This document shows positions 39,235-50,196 of a stretch of DNA of 64,000 bases, piece by piece. The notes below the pieces were generated by a model. It was not told the origin of the DNA and made no database searches. It saw nothing but the letters and a program-made list of their open reading frames with translations. The number at the start of each line of letters is the position of its first letter. The stretch's first letter is position 1. The stretch spans positions 1,979,001 to 2,043,000 of the forward strand of contig NC_134685.1 in the NCBI RefSeq assembly GCF_024713945.1. The letters run 5' to 3'. The DNA comes from Dermatophagoides farinae (lineage: Eukaryota > Arthropoda > Arachnida > Sarcoptiformes > Pyroglyphidae). Position numbers and translations under genes: made by a program.

Positions 39235-39637
39235 GACCAGTTCAAAATCGAGAAAATAACAAGTCCAAACTAACACGACCAGTTCAGAATCGAGAAAATA
39301 ACAAGTCCAAACTAACACGACCAGTTCAGAATCAAGAAAATAACAAGTCCAAACTAACACGACCAGTTCAGAATCGAGAAAATAACAAGTCCAAACTAAC
39401 ACGACCAGTTCAGAATCGAGAAAATGACAAATGTCCAAACTAACACGACCAGTTCAGAATCAAGAAAATGACAAATGTCCCAACTAACACGACCTGTTGA
39501 GAATCGAGAAAATGACAAATGTCCAAACTAACACGACCAGTTCAGAATCGAGAAAATAACATGTCCAACCTAACACGACCTGTTCAGAATCGAGAAAATA
39601 ACATGTCCAACCTAACACGACCTGTTCAGAATTGGGA
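39235..39637. repeat. 42-bp minisatellite (about 10 units)
   Basis: Units begin GACCAGTTCAGAATCGAGAA and end GTCCAAACTAACAC. Some units are 44 bp (AAATGACAAATGTCC variant). The repeat is an exact multiple of three, so long open frames appear on both strands; these are shadows. Confidence 0.92.
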
Positions 39638-39660
39638 AAGTAATCAATAAAGCATTGTCA

Positions 39661-39756
39661 ACCAATTCTGAACTGGTCGTGTTAGGTTGGATTTGCCATT
39701 TTCTCGATTCTGAACTGGTCGTGTTAGTTTGGACATTTGTCATTTTCTCGATTCTA
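39661..39756. repeat. Inverted copies of the 42-bp minisatellite
   Basis: Two units in reverse orientation (GAACTGGTCGTGTTAG then TTTGGACATTTGTCATTTTC) follow the direct array after about 25 bp, so the region can fold into a long hairpin. Confidence 0.88.
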
Positions 39757-40518
39757 GTAAATCTTTGAAAGAACAACTCTTTTGCTATGCACTGGTGAAA
39801 TATGTGTGTATGTATTTTTGATTTAAATGAAATAAAAAGATTAAATGTACGTATACGTATTTAACCCATTCACGACCAAGCGTCACACATGTGTGAGGCT
39901 CAAATTTTCCACCATCTCAAATACATTTATCGAGAGCCACAAATAATCTTTTAAAGAGCCGCAGGTTGGCCGTTGGTTGCGGTTGGTTGGTTGGTTATAG
40001 TGATTTAGAATCAAAAATGACACAAAAATCTTAATGCACTTCAGAATAGAGATTGAAAAATTCTTAAAACAATTTCCTTTGTTGAACGATCATGGCAATA
40101 GTTTTACTTGGATTGAATGATTGGTAATGTTATTAATTTCATGAATCTGAAATTTTCAACGCATTTTATAATCAATTTATAGAAAGTCCAAATAAAATCT
40201 AAAATAACCAAAATAGAGTCGAGGTGACATTACTGATTCGAATGACGTTGATGATTTGATGATCATTAGAAAAAATTTAAATTGATTGATACAAGCTTTT
40301 GGAAATTTTTTCGGTCATAAATTGCTGCACAGACTTTATGAACGATCGCAGTTTTTTGCCAGTTGTTTTTTAGCGCGCTTCAAATTAACAATCAAGATTT
40401 TTAACGCTTCAAATTTTTTTTAAGCAATCATTTTTTGAAAATTCCTTAATTTTTTTAAGGCCTCGCGTTTTTCAAGTTGACATTGCACAAGGCCTCGCGA
40501 TTTTCCGGGCCGGCCCTG

Positions 40519-40526
40519 CATGTAAG
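40519..40526. repeat. 8-bp target-site duplication, right (CATGTAAG)
   Basis: Matches the left copy exactly and abuts the right terminus of the hAT-type element. Confidence 0.85.
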
Positions 40527-41175
40527 TATGGATATTTATCTTGCAATGGATGAAAAATTTGTAAAAATTGATATATATGGAAAAAAATGATTCTTATACG
40601 ATGAAATTGAATTTTAAATATGATAAAATAACTGTAAATTTATTTCTGTGAACAATCTGAGAAAATTATTGCTGAAATTTGTAATAATATAAAAATATTG
40701 TTTCTTTAATTGATTTTTTTCATATGAATGAAAAAAAATGATTCAATAGTGAATGAAACTTTGTAATCTTATTTTTATTCATTTTTTAAAACCCAAAAAA
40801 AAAATAAAATAACACGTGTGATTTTTTTTCTCCAGCACGTCATTTTTTAAAGAGATTTTTTTTCTCACAGCAACTCAATATATGATATTATATCCATGGT
40901 GATATAATCATCATTGATGATGCATGATTGTAATATAAGGAATAATAATAAGGAATTTTATTTTTCTCGTTTTACAAAGCAAAATGCAATTGATTTGATT
41001 GAACCTGATTTTGAGCACTTATATTATTAATTATATAATATATGTGTATATGTGTGAGTACTTAATTCTTCAATTTTGATTATTTATTTTGAAATGTTGT
41101 TTTTTTTATGTGCGTTTGTGCGTTTCCAATAGAATACAGATATTCGATTTTCGATAATCGCAACACTACAATACG

Positions 41176-42975
41176 ATGGGTAATCAATCAGTTGTACGAA
41201 ATAATAATAATAATAATGAACATAAGGAAGAATCATCATCATCAAACGAATTGATTGATTTAATGATTGAATTTCATTCAAATCGTTCGAAAGCTGATGA
41301 GTGTTTGAATGAATACTTTAAATTTCTTAACCCTAGAAAGGTAACCTACGTAAAATTTATGCTTTTTGCACTTCAAAATGTTCCAAAAAAACACTCACGA
41401 TGCTAAGACAGCTGGAACCCCTTTCTATTCCTCAAGAATATATTTCTACACCTTTAGAAATAGAAAAGATCCAGTTTTCGCCTTTTATCTGTTATCTATA
41501 AGCTCAGGCGTAAAAGCTTGTACGTAAAATTTACGTATGGTTGCCTGAATCAGCATAGAAAAATCTTAGAAAATTTTGCTGAGAGCGATAGTTTCGGAAA
41601 TTTTTCCCAAAAAACGTCATTTATGAATAAAAATAATTTTAATCTTTTTCTTTTTTTTATCTTTTCACTTGTCAAAAACGTTTTTTCTCGCAATATTTTT
41701 TGAAATAAACGTCTTTTCTGTTCATTTGTTTATGTTTTTCACTTTATTCAAAATTAAAATGCTTGCAAAAAGCGTTTAACAACGACCGGATGTAAACGTT
41801 GTGGCACCGCCCCCGTGACGAATATCAGATAAAAATTTGTCAATCATGTTTCGAAATACAATCATCGATTGATTAATCATATTTACAGGATCATTTTTCA
41901 TTTTTTCTTGACGCTGTGATAATTTCAAAATTGACAATAAAAAAAAATTCAAAATTTACACCATATCTTTGATTTGATATTTTTGAACTTTCCACTTTTG
42001 AAAAATGATTTTTTTTTTCTTTAATATAAAATAGAGGTGTGATTCAATGAATAAACGTTAAAATTTAACATAAATAATCAGATGAATAATTTTTATAGCG
42101 GAAATAAGTTAGGCATATCAACTACGTAAAATTTACGTAGGTTACCTTTCCCGCAATATCGATAAGGTTACCTTTCTAGGGTTAAAAAAACGAATGATGA
42201 ATTTTTGGAAAAATTACGTAATATTCAAATGAAAAACAACAACAATAACAATGAGATGATTGATGGTCGAATTTTGAACAATCAACAATCATCATACGCA
42301 GCAATGTCATCATCGAATAAAACGATTCCAACAACAATGTATGAAAAAAACGAATCAAGACAATCAAAATCAACAACATCGATATATCGACACATGGATC
42401 GAAATTCAATGGCAAATAATAATAATCCAATTGAAAATGTTCGATCACAATCAAACCGGCAACAGCAGCAGCAGCAACAACAACAACAACAAACGCATTC
42501 ATTTGTTCGCCAAACAACAACAACAAAAACATCGTCCAATCAAACAGCAATCCCGAATAATGATGATAATAATAATAATGGTTTAAAACGAAAATCTGGT
42601 CATCAAAATGTAGTATCCAATGATAATAATGATATCAGATTAAAAAAGACATGTCCACCGAAAATTCCAACACAACAGACAATAGTGATTGCAAATAATT
42701 TAAAAATGAACGATAAAAACGATTCTATTGTTGTTGATGATGATGATGATGATGATGATGATGTCTACGAAAATTCTCGTTCAACCGCTCATATACCGTT
42801 ATATCGTTTTCGATGTTCACACAATGGATGTCAATATGTAACGAATAGTAATAAATATTGGCAAAATCATCAAAGACATCATGATGGTGAAAAAATGTAT
42901 CAATGTCCAAAATGTTCTGCAAATTTTCTTAGCGAACCTGGTCTACATGGTCATTTTTTTCGTAATCATCCATGA
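41176..42975 (+). pseudogene. C2H2 zinc-finger gene 2, interrupted by a piggyBac-type MITE
   Basis: Paralogue of the gene at 34969. The 5' part (41176-41330) encodes MGNQSVVRNNNNNNEH...SNRSKADECLNEYFKF. The 3' part (42186-42975) encodes the N/Q/S-rich middle, an acidic D-run and two C2H2 fingers (CSHNGCQYV...HQRHH; CPKCSANF...GHFFRNH). Between them is an 851-bp MITE flanked by TTAA. The two parts with one TTAA total 945 bp, so the frame is continuous (314 aa) across the insertion site. With the MITE in place the frame reads a short way into the element and stops at 41406. Everything else in the gene is intact, which suggests a recent insertion or a polymorphic one. Confidence 0.85.
41331..42181. 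mobile_element. piggyBac-type MITE, 851 bp, TTAA target site
   Basis: Flanked by TTAA at 41327-41330 and 42182-42185. Termini are inverted: CCCTAGAAAGGTAACCT at the left and its reverse complement at the right. The first ten bases agree with the known piggyBac terminus, and TTAA is the obligate piggyBac target. Subterminal palindromic motifs (TACGTAAAATTTACGTA type) occur near the left end, at about 41519 and at 42122-42140. No transposase frame is present, so it is non-autonomous. Confidence 0.9.
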
Positions 42976-43748
42976 TGATTTGCTTTATTTTGTTTTTTCT
43001 AACTTTTGACTTATTTTTTTTTATTGTAAAATATCAACGTTGTTTGTGAAACTTTGGTGACAATATAATATATTTTTTCTATATCAAAAAAAAAAAAAAA
43101 AAAAAAAATTTACTATTATCGATTTTTAATTAATAAATAGTCATTGGCAACATCCACACCCACACCCACACACTTATCACATAAATATATCCAATAAATA
43201 TATTTTCAAGATTAACCAAAGATTTGCCAAACTTGAACAGCATTTTATTTGCAACAAATATTGATTCACATTGATTGATTATATTAAGCCTTTAAAAACC
43301 TGAACACACTGTTGTTGAAATCATTCGATCGATCTAATCATAAGTTTAATCAAACGTTTAAACGAAGAAAAAAATTTTTTTTTTTTCAATAAAACAAAAA
43401 AAAATATTGCCATACGATAAATGTGAATAATTGTGATAATGATAATTTGTTTTACTACAGCGTCCAAACGAGAAAGGGTTATTGCCTTCATCCACAAATG
43501 GAAAAAAATACTATTGATAAAAAATGAATTTCCTGGTATTTTTTTTTTTTATTTCTGACTTGATGGTCTGATTTGAATGTATTTGGCATTGAATTTTTTT
43601 TTTTTTGAAATCCAATTAATCTAATATATAAACATGATATTACTGATTGCATGCGCAATTTAAATTGCGAATTCATTATTGAAACATATTATGGGCCTTG
43701 TTATATTTGTGAAAATGAAATGTGACTTTCAAATTATTCAGTTGAATG
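42976..43748. other. Intergenic, 5' flank of ABCG copy B
   Basis: The first about 180 bp duplicates the 3' flank of zinc-finger gene 1 and includes an A-run of about 27 at 43086. From about 43240 it is homologous to the 5' flanks of copies A and C (TTGATTCACATTGATTG, then GAACACACTGTTGTTG). No other gene is seen. Confidence 0.6.
43625..43632 (+). promoter_or_regulatory. TATA element of ABCG copy B
   Basis: TATATAAA about 117 bp before the MSNEQRC start, at the position conserved in the paralogues. Confidence 0.5.
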
Positions 43749-46700
43749 ATGTCGAACGAACAACGTTGTGATCAGCCAATTTCTCTTTGTTGGAAAAATT
43801 TACGCTATGAAGTCGACGAATGGTGTATGATCGACGGTTGGAAAGCAAGTCGCAAACGAAAAGTAATCCTCAACCGTCTTAATGGTTCAGTGCGGTTGAA
43901 CAGTCTGAATGCATTGCTCGGACCATCTGGTGCCGGTAAAACTTCGCTGATCAATTGTCTCACCGGCAATGTTCCAGCCAAGAATATTTCATCAGAAACT
44001 GAAATTTATATCAACAAAGAGATAATCGCAAAGTCATCGAATTCATTGGTCAGTTTTGTGCCGCAATTAGTTCATGAGATAATCCTAGGACGGTTCACAG
44101 TGCTCGAGAGTTTGTATTATGCATTCTGCTTCAAGAATCCTGCTCACAATCAGGGTCGAGCGTATCAACACATCCATTCAACGATCCAAGAATTGATGTT
44201 GAACCCAAAAGTGTTGCAAACACGTTTCGAAAATTGCTCTGGTGGCGAACAACGTCGAGTGGCCATCGCTCAAGAACTGATGTCAATCGAATCGAAACCA
44301 CCGTTTTTGTTCATCGATGAACCGACCACCGGTTTGGACAGTGAGTCAGCATTGGTTGTAATGAAATGCCTACAGCGATTGTCCGAGCAGAATGGCATCA
44401 CAGTCATTGTCTCAATCCACGCTCCTAGTTCGGACATATTGAATATGTTCGATCAACTGTACATCATAGCCAAGGGAGGTGTTTGCATTTATTCTGACCA
44501 TCCGGATCGATTACGGCCACATCTGAATCAAATCACTGGAATCTCATTGAATGAGGAAGATTCTCCGATCCAGGAATATCTTCGTATCGCTAGCAACGGC
44601 ATTGATGATGAACAAGTGAGGAAATTGACTCAAGAGAGTGTTCAACAAAGCCATCTACGACTGACATCTCATATCAACAAATTAGCCGAAAACGAATGCC
44701 CATTCGAATCGATTCCAAAGGGTATTCCTCATTATTCAAAAAAATTCCGCTTCTTAGATCTTTGGACACAATTCAAACGTCTACTGTGTTTAACATTCAT
44801 TGCCGATGTTCGAGTTCTGATAGGTGTTTTTGTCGAAACCACTGTCAACTTAATACTATTTGCATTAATCACCAATAAAGATATGGTGATGCCTGGAGGA
44901 TGTATGCCATTCGATATAGAACATTACAATCAAACTTGTCAGGATAAATTGAGAGATGATCGATTAAATATGACGTTAATTGTGTTTTTAACGTTCATTA
45001 CGCTTCTTTTCTTAGGACTCAGTATAGGAATGAATTCCTTGATTGCCGTCAATTCTATGAAAGTTTTTCGCCATGAATATCGCAAAGGTAAGACAATGAA
45101 TGGAGAAAAATATTCTCTAATTTGAACTATTTACTCATAGGTTGGTACAGTTATGCTTCATTGATTTATCCAGTTCATGTGAATGACATGATCACTTCGT
45201 TTTTTATCGTTTTAATGTGCGTCATAATTTTGTTTATGACTTGCGGTATCATCTATGTTGATGAATATCAAATAAATTGGCATCGTTTGGCGATTTTAAT
45301 TTTATTTTATTACCTTATGTTTATGTACGGACAATCATTTGGTTATTTTGTTCTGGCAACTTGTATTGATCAACTAGAATTACTTCTATTGCTATGCCAA
45401 ATGATACTTATCATATTTATTATGACTAATGGATTATTGGTATCGATTAATATAATGGACAAACCTTTTTATTTGGCTATTTCGCATATAATTGGTAATC
45501 GATATTTAATGGATGGAATTATTTATGCATTCTTCGGTATTGATCGTTGTGATCCTCATACAGAATATTCAAAGATATTGAAACAATTATCTATCGATCC
45601 AGACAATGTCTATTGGAACATAATGTATCCAATGTTTGTTACAGTAGTGATTCGAATCATATCTGTTGTTGTGATGCGTTGGACCTTTAGAAATGTGAAC
45701 GATGGAAAAATCGTATCGAAAAAGAAAGTGAAAACCTTGGCGAGAATCCTAACACCTTCAATTGAAATTAATTTCCATGAAAAGCCTACTTCTGTTCAGA
45801 TGATCGACAGTAATAATAACTTTGAAGTTGATTTGCCCAACAAAAATGAATTTCAACAATTTTGTAATGGCCGCTATATTATTGGATGGCGTCACTTGAC
45901 ATTGTTCGCTACCGAAACCATCTATGAGATGCGTCCGACACCTGAATCACTTGATGATTTGGGAGATAAGTTAATACTACGGAATCTCAGTGGACAATTT
46001 CAGTTTGGAACATTGAATGCAATCATGGGCAGCTCCGGTTCGGGCAAAACGTCGCTGTTGAAGGTTTTCAATGGCAAAATGAAAACCAAACTGTCCGGTT
46101 CGACACAATTCTATCTCAGTCGTTTCGTACCAATTCGAACTTGCTATATCAACCAAGAAGTGTCAAATCACCTGATACCTGGTTTAACGAGCAAACAAAG
46201 TTTGATTTATGCTTCTAAATTGAAAAATTGTCACCAAGGGCAAACAATTGACCATGAACAAGTGGCAGCCAAACTTCTCAACGAATTAGACATGGCCAAC
46301 ACGGCCAACACCATGGTACAGAATTGCTCCGGTGGAGAAAGAAAGCGATTGGCTCTGGCAATGGAACTGACATCAGTTCGAATGCCCAATCTGATCTGTA
46401 TCGATGAACCAGTCAGTGGGCTGGATTCCAATTCAGCACGGTTGGTCCTTCAATGTCTTCGACGATTCATTGCTCGACATCCGGATATCACTATGGTGGT
46501 CAGCATTCACCAACCTAGTACCGAACAGTTGGATATGTTTGACCTGTGCTATGTGCTTGCATTCGATGGTCTGGGTATTTACTCGGGACCTCCAGCCCGA
46601 ATCAAAAGCTTTCTCAATGAGGTATCTTCTATCGATGATGATAAACGATTTCCAATCGAATCTCTCATTCGATATTCGTGCACTGGTCACTCGAATCCCA

Positions 46701-47851
46701 TCGTACAACGATTAGCTGAAGAAACCAATTATCAAATCCACAAAATCACACCATCGCTGTTACAGGATACGGTTCATATAAAGGATGGGGTACAATTTCA
46801 TCAAATTCGATTCTCATTACGATCGGTAGCCATTTTATTCCGTCGTTTAGTTCATTTTTCATTCGGATATCAATGGCCAATACGGCTAGCCTACACATTC
46901 ATGTATATTTTTATATCGGCTTTATTTCGAGATTTTTTCAATGAAAAAATAGCTGATATTGATGGTTGCATATCAATGAATGATGATTTCCTCGCTATTT
47001 GTTCGAATGTTACCAATCAAAAATTTATAGAAGATCTACGTCTTATCAATAGTGTTAATTATGCCCTCTTTTCCAGTATCGCATTCTTTTTCCTATTGGA
47101 CATGCAAATGATCAACTTGTTCACGTTAGAATTGAAATTTTTTTCAACTCAACATTTAAATGGTTTGTATTTTTTGTTTTTTTCTTTTTCTAATTTATTT
47201 TAATTTGAAGGTTGGTACACTTGTGGTGCTTATTATTGTCGAAATTGTTGTTCGATGCTATCACTATTCTACCAATGGCCATAATGTTTGTTTATTTAAC
47301 CGATATCTATTCACCTGGTTTCGCCAAACAATTATTTCGTCTGGCAAGTGTTGAATTTATATTTATCATCATTTTCTGTTATGGCCATAATGAACATAAG
47401 CATAGTGTTACTACGTAAATCACTAATCGCCTTATTCATTGTTGTAGGATTTTCACAAGGTTTTTTTCTATTATTATCCAATATTTACACTGTAATTGAA
47501 GATTTGAATTTTATTGCGCGATTTTTTTCATTTTTATCAATTTATCGTTATCAATTTCCATCAACATTATGGCTAATCTATGGTGGTGAACGTTGTCGTC
47601 CATATGAAATACAATCATTGATGTATATGTTGAATATTCCAACCAATAATGATGAATATTTTTATGATTGTATGGTGAAACTAATTTTATTGGCCATATT
47701 TTATCACACAATTGCATTAATTGTTTTCTGTATCAAATACAATCCATTAATCAATCGACATGAAAGAGTCGAAAAAATCCAAGAATTTCGTCAAAAACGT
47801 TTAATTAGTTCTTACAAAAACAATAATCATTCGACCAATTTTTTGTTTTAA
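43749..47851 (+). pseudogene. Full-size ABCG-like transporter, copy B (frame broken in last exon)
   Basis: Same architecture as copy A. Exons are 43749-45087, 45141-47162 and 47211-47851; exons 1 and 2 have exactly the lengths of copy A (1,339 and 2,022 bp) and are open. Both NBDs keep Walker A, CSGGE signature, Walker B and H-loop. In exon 3 one base is missing near 47237 (TATTATTGTC where A and C have TATTATCTGTC), giving a stop at 47282. An extra base near 47314 (CACCTGG) would restore the original frame further on, but after that stop. The tail differs from A and C (ends NNNHSTNFLF). Loss of all but the start of TMD2 would be expected to inactivate it, unless one of the bases is an assembly error. 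The start has two adjacent ATGs (MMSNEQ). Confidence 0.8.
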
Positions 47852-48348
47852 ATATCATGATTAACGAGTAAATAAATATCAAGATTTTTTTTTCACTTTA
47901 ATCATTTCAAGATCATCGAATCATAGTTATTTCCTCGTAAATGATTGAAAACCTGTTTTTCATTTCATTTCATAAAATTTTGTTACCATTACTTTTGTTC
48001 TGAAATAATCTGAACATCATCATCAACCAATATATTTATTATTATTATTATTAGCAACAATCGATTCTGATGTGCTTTTTTAATGGCCAAAAAACTTTCA
48101 ATTTTCACTCAATGTTGACATATGTTTGCAGTCATGCGCTATATTGAAACATTGAATTTAATCTATGAAATGAAAAAAAATTCAAAATTATTAATTCATT
48201 TTAATTAAATTTTTTCCACTTATATACTATACTAATAATACCTATATATAATCGATGAATGTTCAATCATTTCAATCAGTTCCAAATTTAGCCAAAATTG
48301 TACGTTTATTGGCAAACAAAACCAAAAAAAAAACCGGCTAAATTATCA
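47852..48348. other. Intergenic between ABCG copy B and membrane protein gene
   Basis: AT-rich. The first part resembles 3' flanks of the other ABCG copies. ATT repeats occur near 48040. No gene is supported. Confidence 0.5.
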
Positions 48349-49589
48349 ATGATTGTGGATTGTTGTAGTCACCATAATTTTCCATTGATGCTGATGATGA
48401 TGATGTTTGTTTCATTCATTTTGATTACATTTGGTGCATCGATTAACAAACAAACAAACAATGATCAACAGGTTGTAAACAAACAATTATCGAATAAAAA
48501 TGATAATCATTCCGGAATTATAATCGATAATGATGATCATCGAAAACAATTTGATAATGAATATGAAATTTCTTTGGATTATAATAACAATGATGATGAT
48601 AATAGTGATCGTGAAACAAGGACAATGATGTTTACACCATTGTCATCAGAAACAAATATGACAACAACAAAAACAATGTTGATAGATGATACGTCCATTA
48701 TGAATGATGCGGATAAATTTATCAATGATGAATTGAATAAATTTCATGTGGAAGAATCACTTTTATGTAAGAATTCATTCATTTTGAATTCATTCATTCT
48801 GACGATGAAAATTATTTTTTTTTTGTTTCTTCCAGCAGCTAAATTATGGATACAAATCATAGTGGCTTCAACGGCATTATTATTCTTTGTCATGTTTATG
48901 ACGATCACTGCAATTATGTGTCAGAAATTTTTACATAATAACAATGATAGTAAAACTATTCAAACGGTGGATACAACAACTGTTAAAACGAATCGTCGAA
49001 AAAATCATGATCATAGACATGGACGATTATCGTCGAAAAAACGACGATCATCATCATCATCATCATCGAGGCGAAAAAAACATCATCGATCAACAACAAC
49101 ATTACCATCGACCAATAATATGGCAGCAACAACAACAATTTCCGATAGTCAACGAAAATCATCATCAATACGTTATCCACAGCATGATAATAATCGAAAG
49201 CTATCATCATTATCATCAACAAAATTATTACAAACAAAAAATATTCAATTACCAATTCATCATCATCATCATCATCAACAACAACAACAACAGGATTATC
49301 GGTATGTTTACCGCCTGTCCAATCTACATCGATACCATCGACAAATGTGCCACGTATATTGACCACATCATTATTATTACAACATAAAGATAATATAGAT
49401 GAAAAATTATTAAATGATTTGGTTCGACGACGAAAACATGATGATAACTTTATCGATATTATTGGTTTTAATATTGATAATAATAATCCTAGACAACAAA
49501 GTGATATACAACCATCATCATCAACATCAACGCCATCTACAACAGGTTCATCCAGTATTGGACCAAGAACACCACAATTAAGTCAATAA
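48349..49589 (+). CDS. Single-pass type I membrane protein, unrecognised family
   Basis: The start ATG opens a signal peptide (MIVDCCSHHNFPLMLMMMM, then FVSFILITFGAS). Next is an N/D/Q-rich ectodomain of about 110 residues. An intron at 48767-48835 (gtaagaattc ... tttcttccag) then joins SLL to KLWIQIIVAS...FMTITAIM, a clear membrane segment. The cytoplasmic part is basic and Ser/His/Gln-rich (KKRRSSSSSSSRRKKHHR). The intron is 69 bp, a multiple of three without a stop, so retention would also be in frame. The frame changes between about 49250 and 49310 within CAT/CAA repeats. The downstream frame continues with PPVQSTSIPSTNVPRIL and ends GSSSIGPRTPQLSQ. Either a one-base indel or an intron I could not place is responsible. 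The duplicated 3' end at 34243-34487 supports that the second frame belongs to this gene. Function unknown. Confidence 0.55.
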
Positions 49590-50073
49590 GTATTCATTCT
49601 TTATGTGCGTGTGTTTGATTTATACATGATTTTTTTTTTTTTTTTTTTTGAAAATGAAATTTTGATGAACAGCTTTTAACGGCAACAAATCTTGATTCAC
49701 ATTGATTATATTGAAAAAAAAATCGAACACACTGTTGTCAAAATCATTAAATTTATCATCATCAGTTTATTCAAACGTTTAAACGAATAAATTATTATTC
49801 AATAAAACAAGAAAATGTCATCATTCGATTAATAATGATAAATTTGTTTTACTACATCAACCGAATGATAAAGGATATTGTCTGCATTCACAAATGAAAA
49901 AAAATAAAAAATAATGAGAGTGTGCACCACCAACAATTCACAATCATCAATCCAGTGATAAAAAAAAAATTTCCTTGTAATTTTTTTTTTATTTTGATTA
50001 CGCTGATTTTTTATATCTGATTTGTGGGTATTTGACATTGAAATTTTTTTTTTATGAATTTCAATGAATCTGA

Positions 50074-50081
50074 TATATAAA
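50074..50081 (+). promoter_or_regulatory. TATA element of ABCG copy C
   Basis: TATATAAA followed 30 nt later by CTCAATTC (initiator-like), then about 90 nt of leader to the ATG. The layout is shared by all four copies. Confidence 0.6.
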
Positions 50082-50163
50082 AATGATAATACTGATCGCA
50101 TGCTCAATTCAAAGTGTGAATTCATTACTGAACATTTTACTGGGTTTGTTATATTTGTGAAAA

Positions 50164-50190
50164 TGAAGTGTGACCATAAAATTATTTAAC
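50164..50190 (+). promoter_or_regulatory. Upstream ORF (8 codons) before ABCG copy C
   Basis: ATG AAG TGT GAC ... TAA (MKCDHKII) ends 6-7 nt before the transporter ATG. It is conserved before A and D; in B the stop is lost and the upstream frame overlaps the start. Confidence 0.5.
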
Positions 50191-50196
50191 CAAACG

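Larger units (their letters stand above)
38320..40518. mobile_element. hAT-type DNA transposon, degenerate or non-autonomous, 2.2 kb
   Basis: Ends are inverted: CAGGGCCGGCCC at the left and its reverse complement at the right. The termini continue as imperfect subterminal repeats (GCACAAGGCCTCGCG near both ends). It is flanked by an exact 8-bp direct repeat, the hallmark of hAT insertion. There is no intact transposase. A short frame (ESIFKQLEYIKQLSEEILEI.., about 39086-39259) could be a transposase remnant. It contains two internal minisatellites, one built of 17-bp units and one of 42-bp units. GC-rich ends contrast with the AT-rich surroundings. Confidence 0.82.
49590..50196. other. 5' flank of ABCG copy C
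   Basis: Homologous over its length to the reverse complement of 33675-34242, so it is part of the inverted duplication. No gene seen. Confidence 0.7.

Noticed and set aside
39157-39438. 93-residue frame of perfect 14-aa repeats on the minus strand
   Set aside because: A by-product of a 42-bp minisatellite whose unit length is a multiple of three; no start context or gene structure.
39235-39756. Regular direct repeats that might suggest a CRISPR array
   Set aside because: Units are contiguous without unique spacers, lie in a eukaryotic transposon, and part of the array is inverted.
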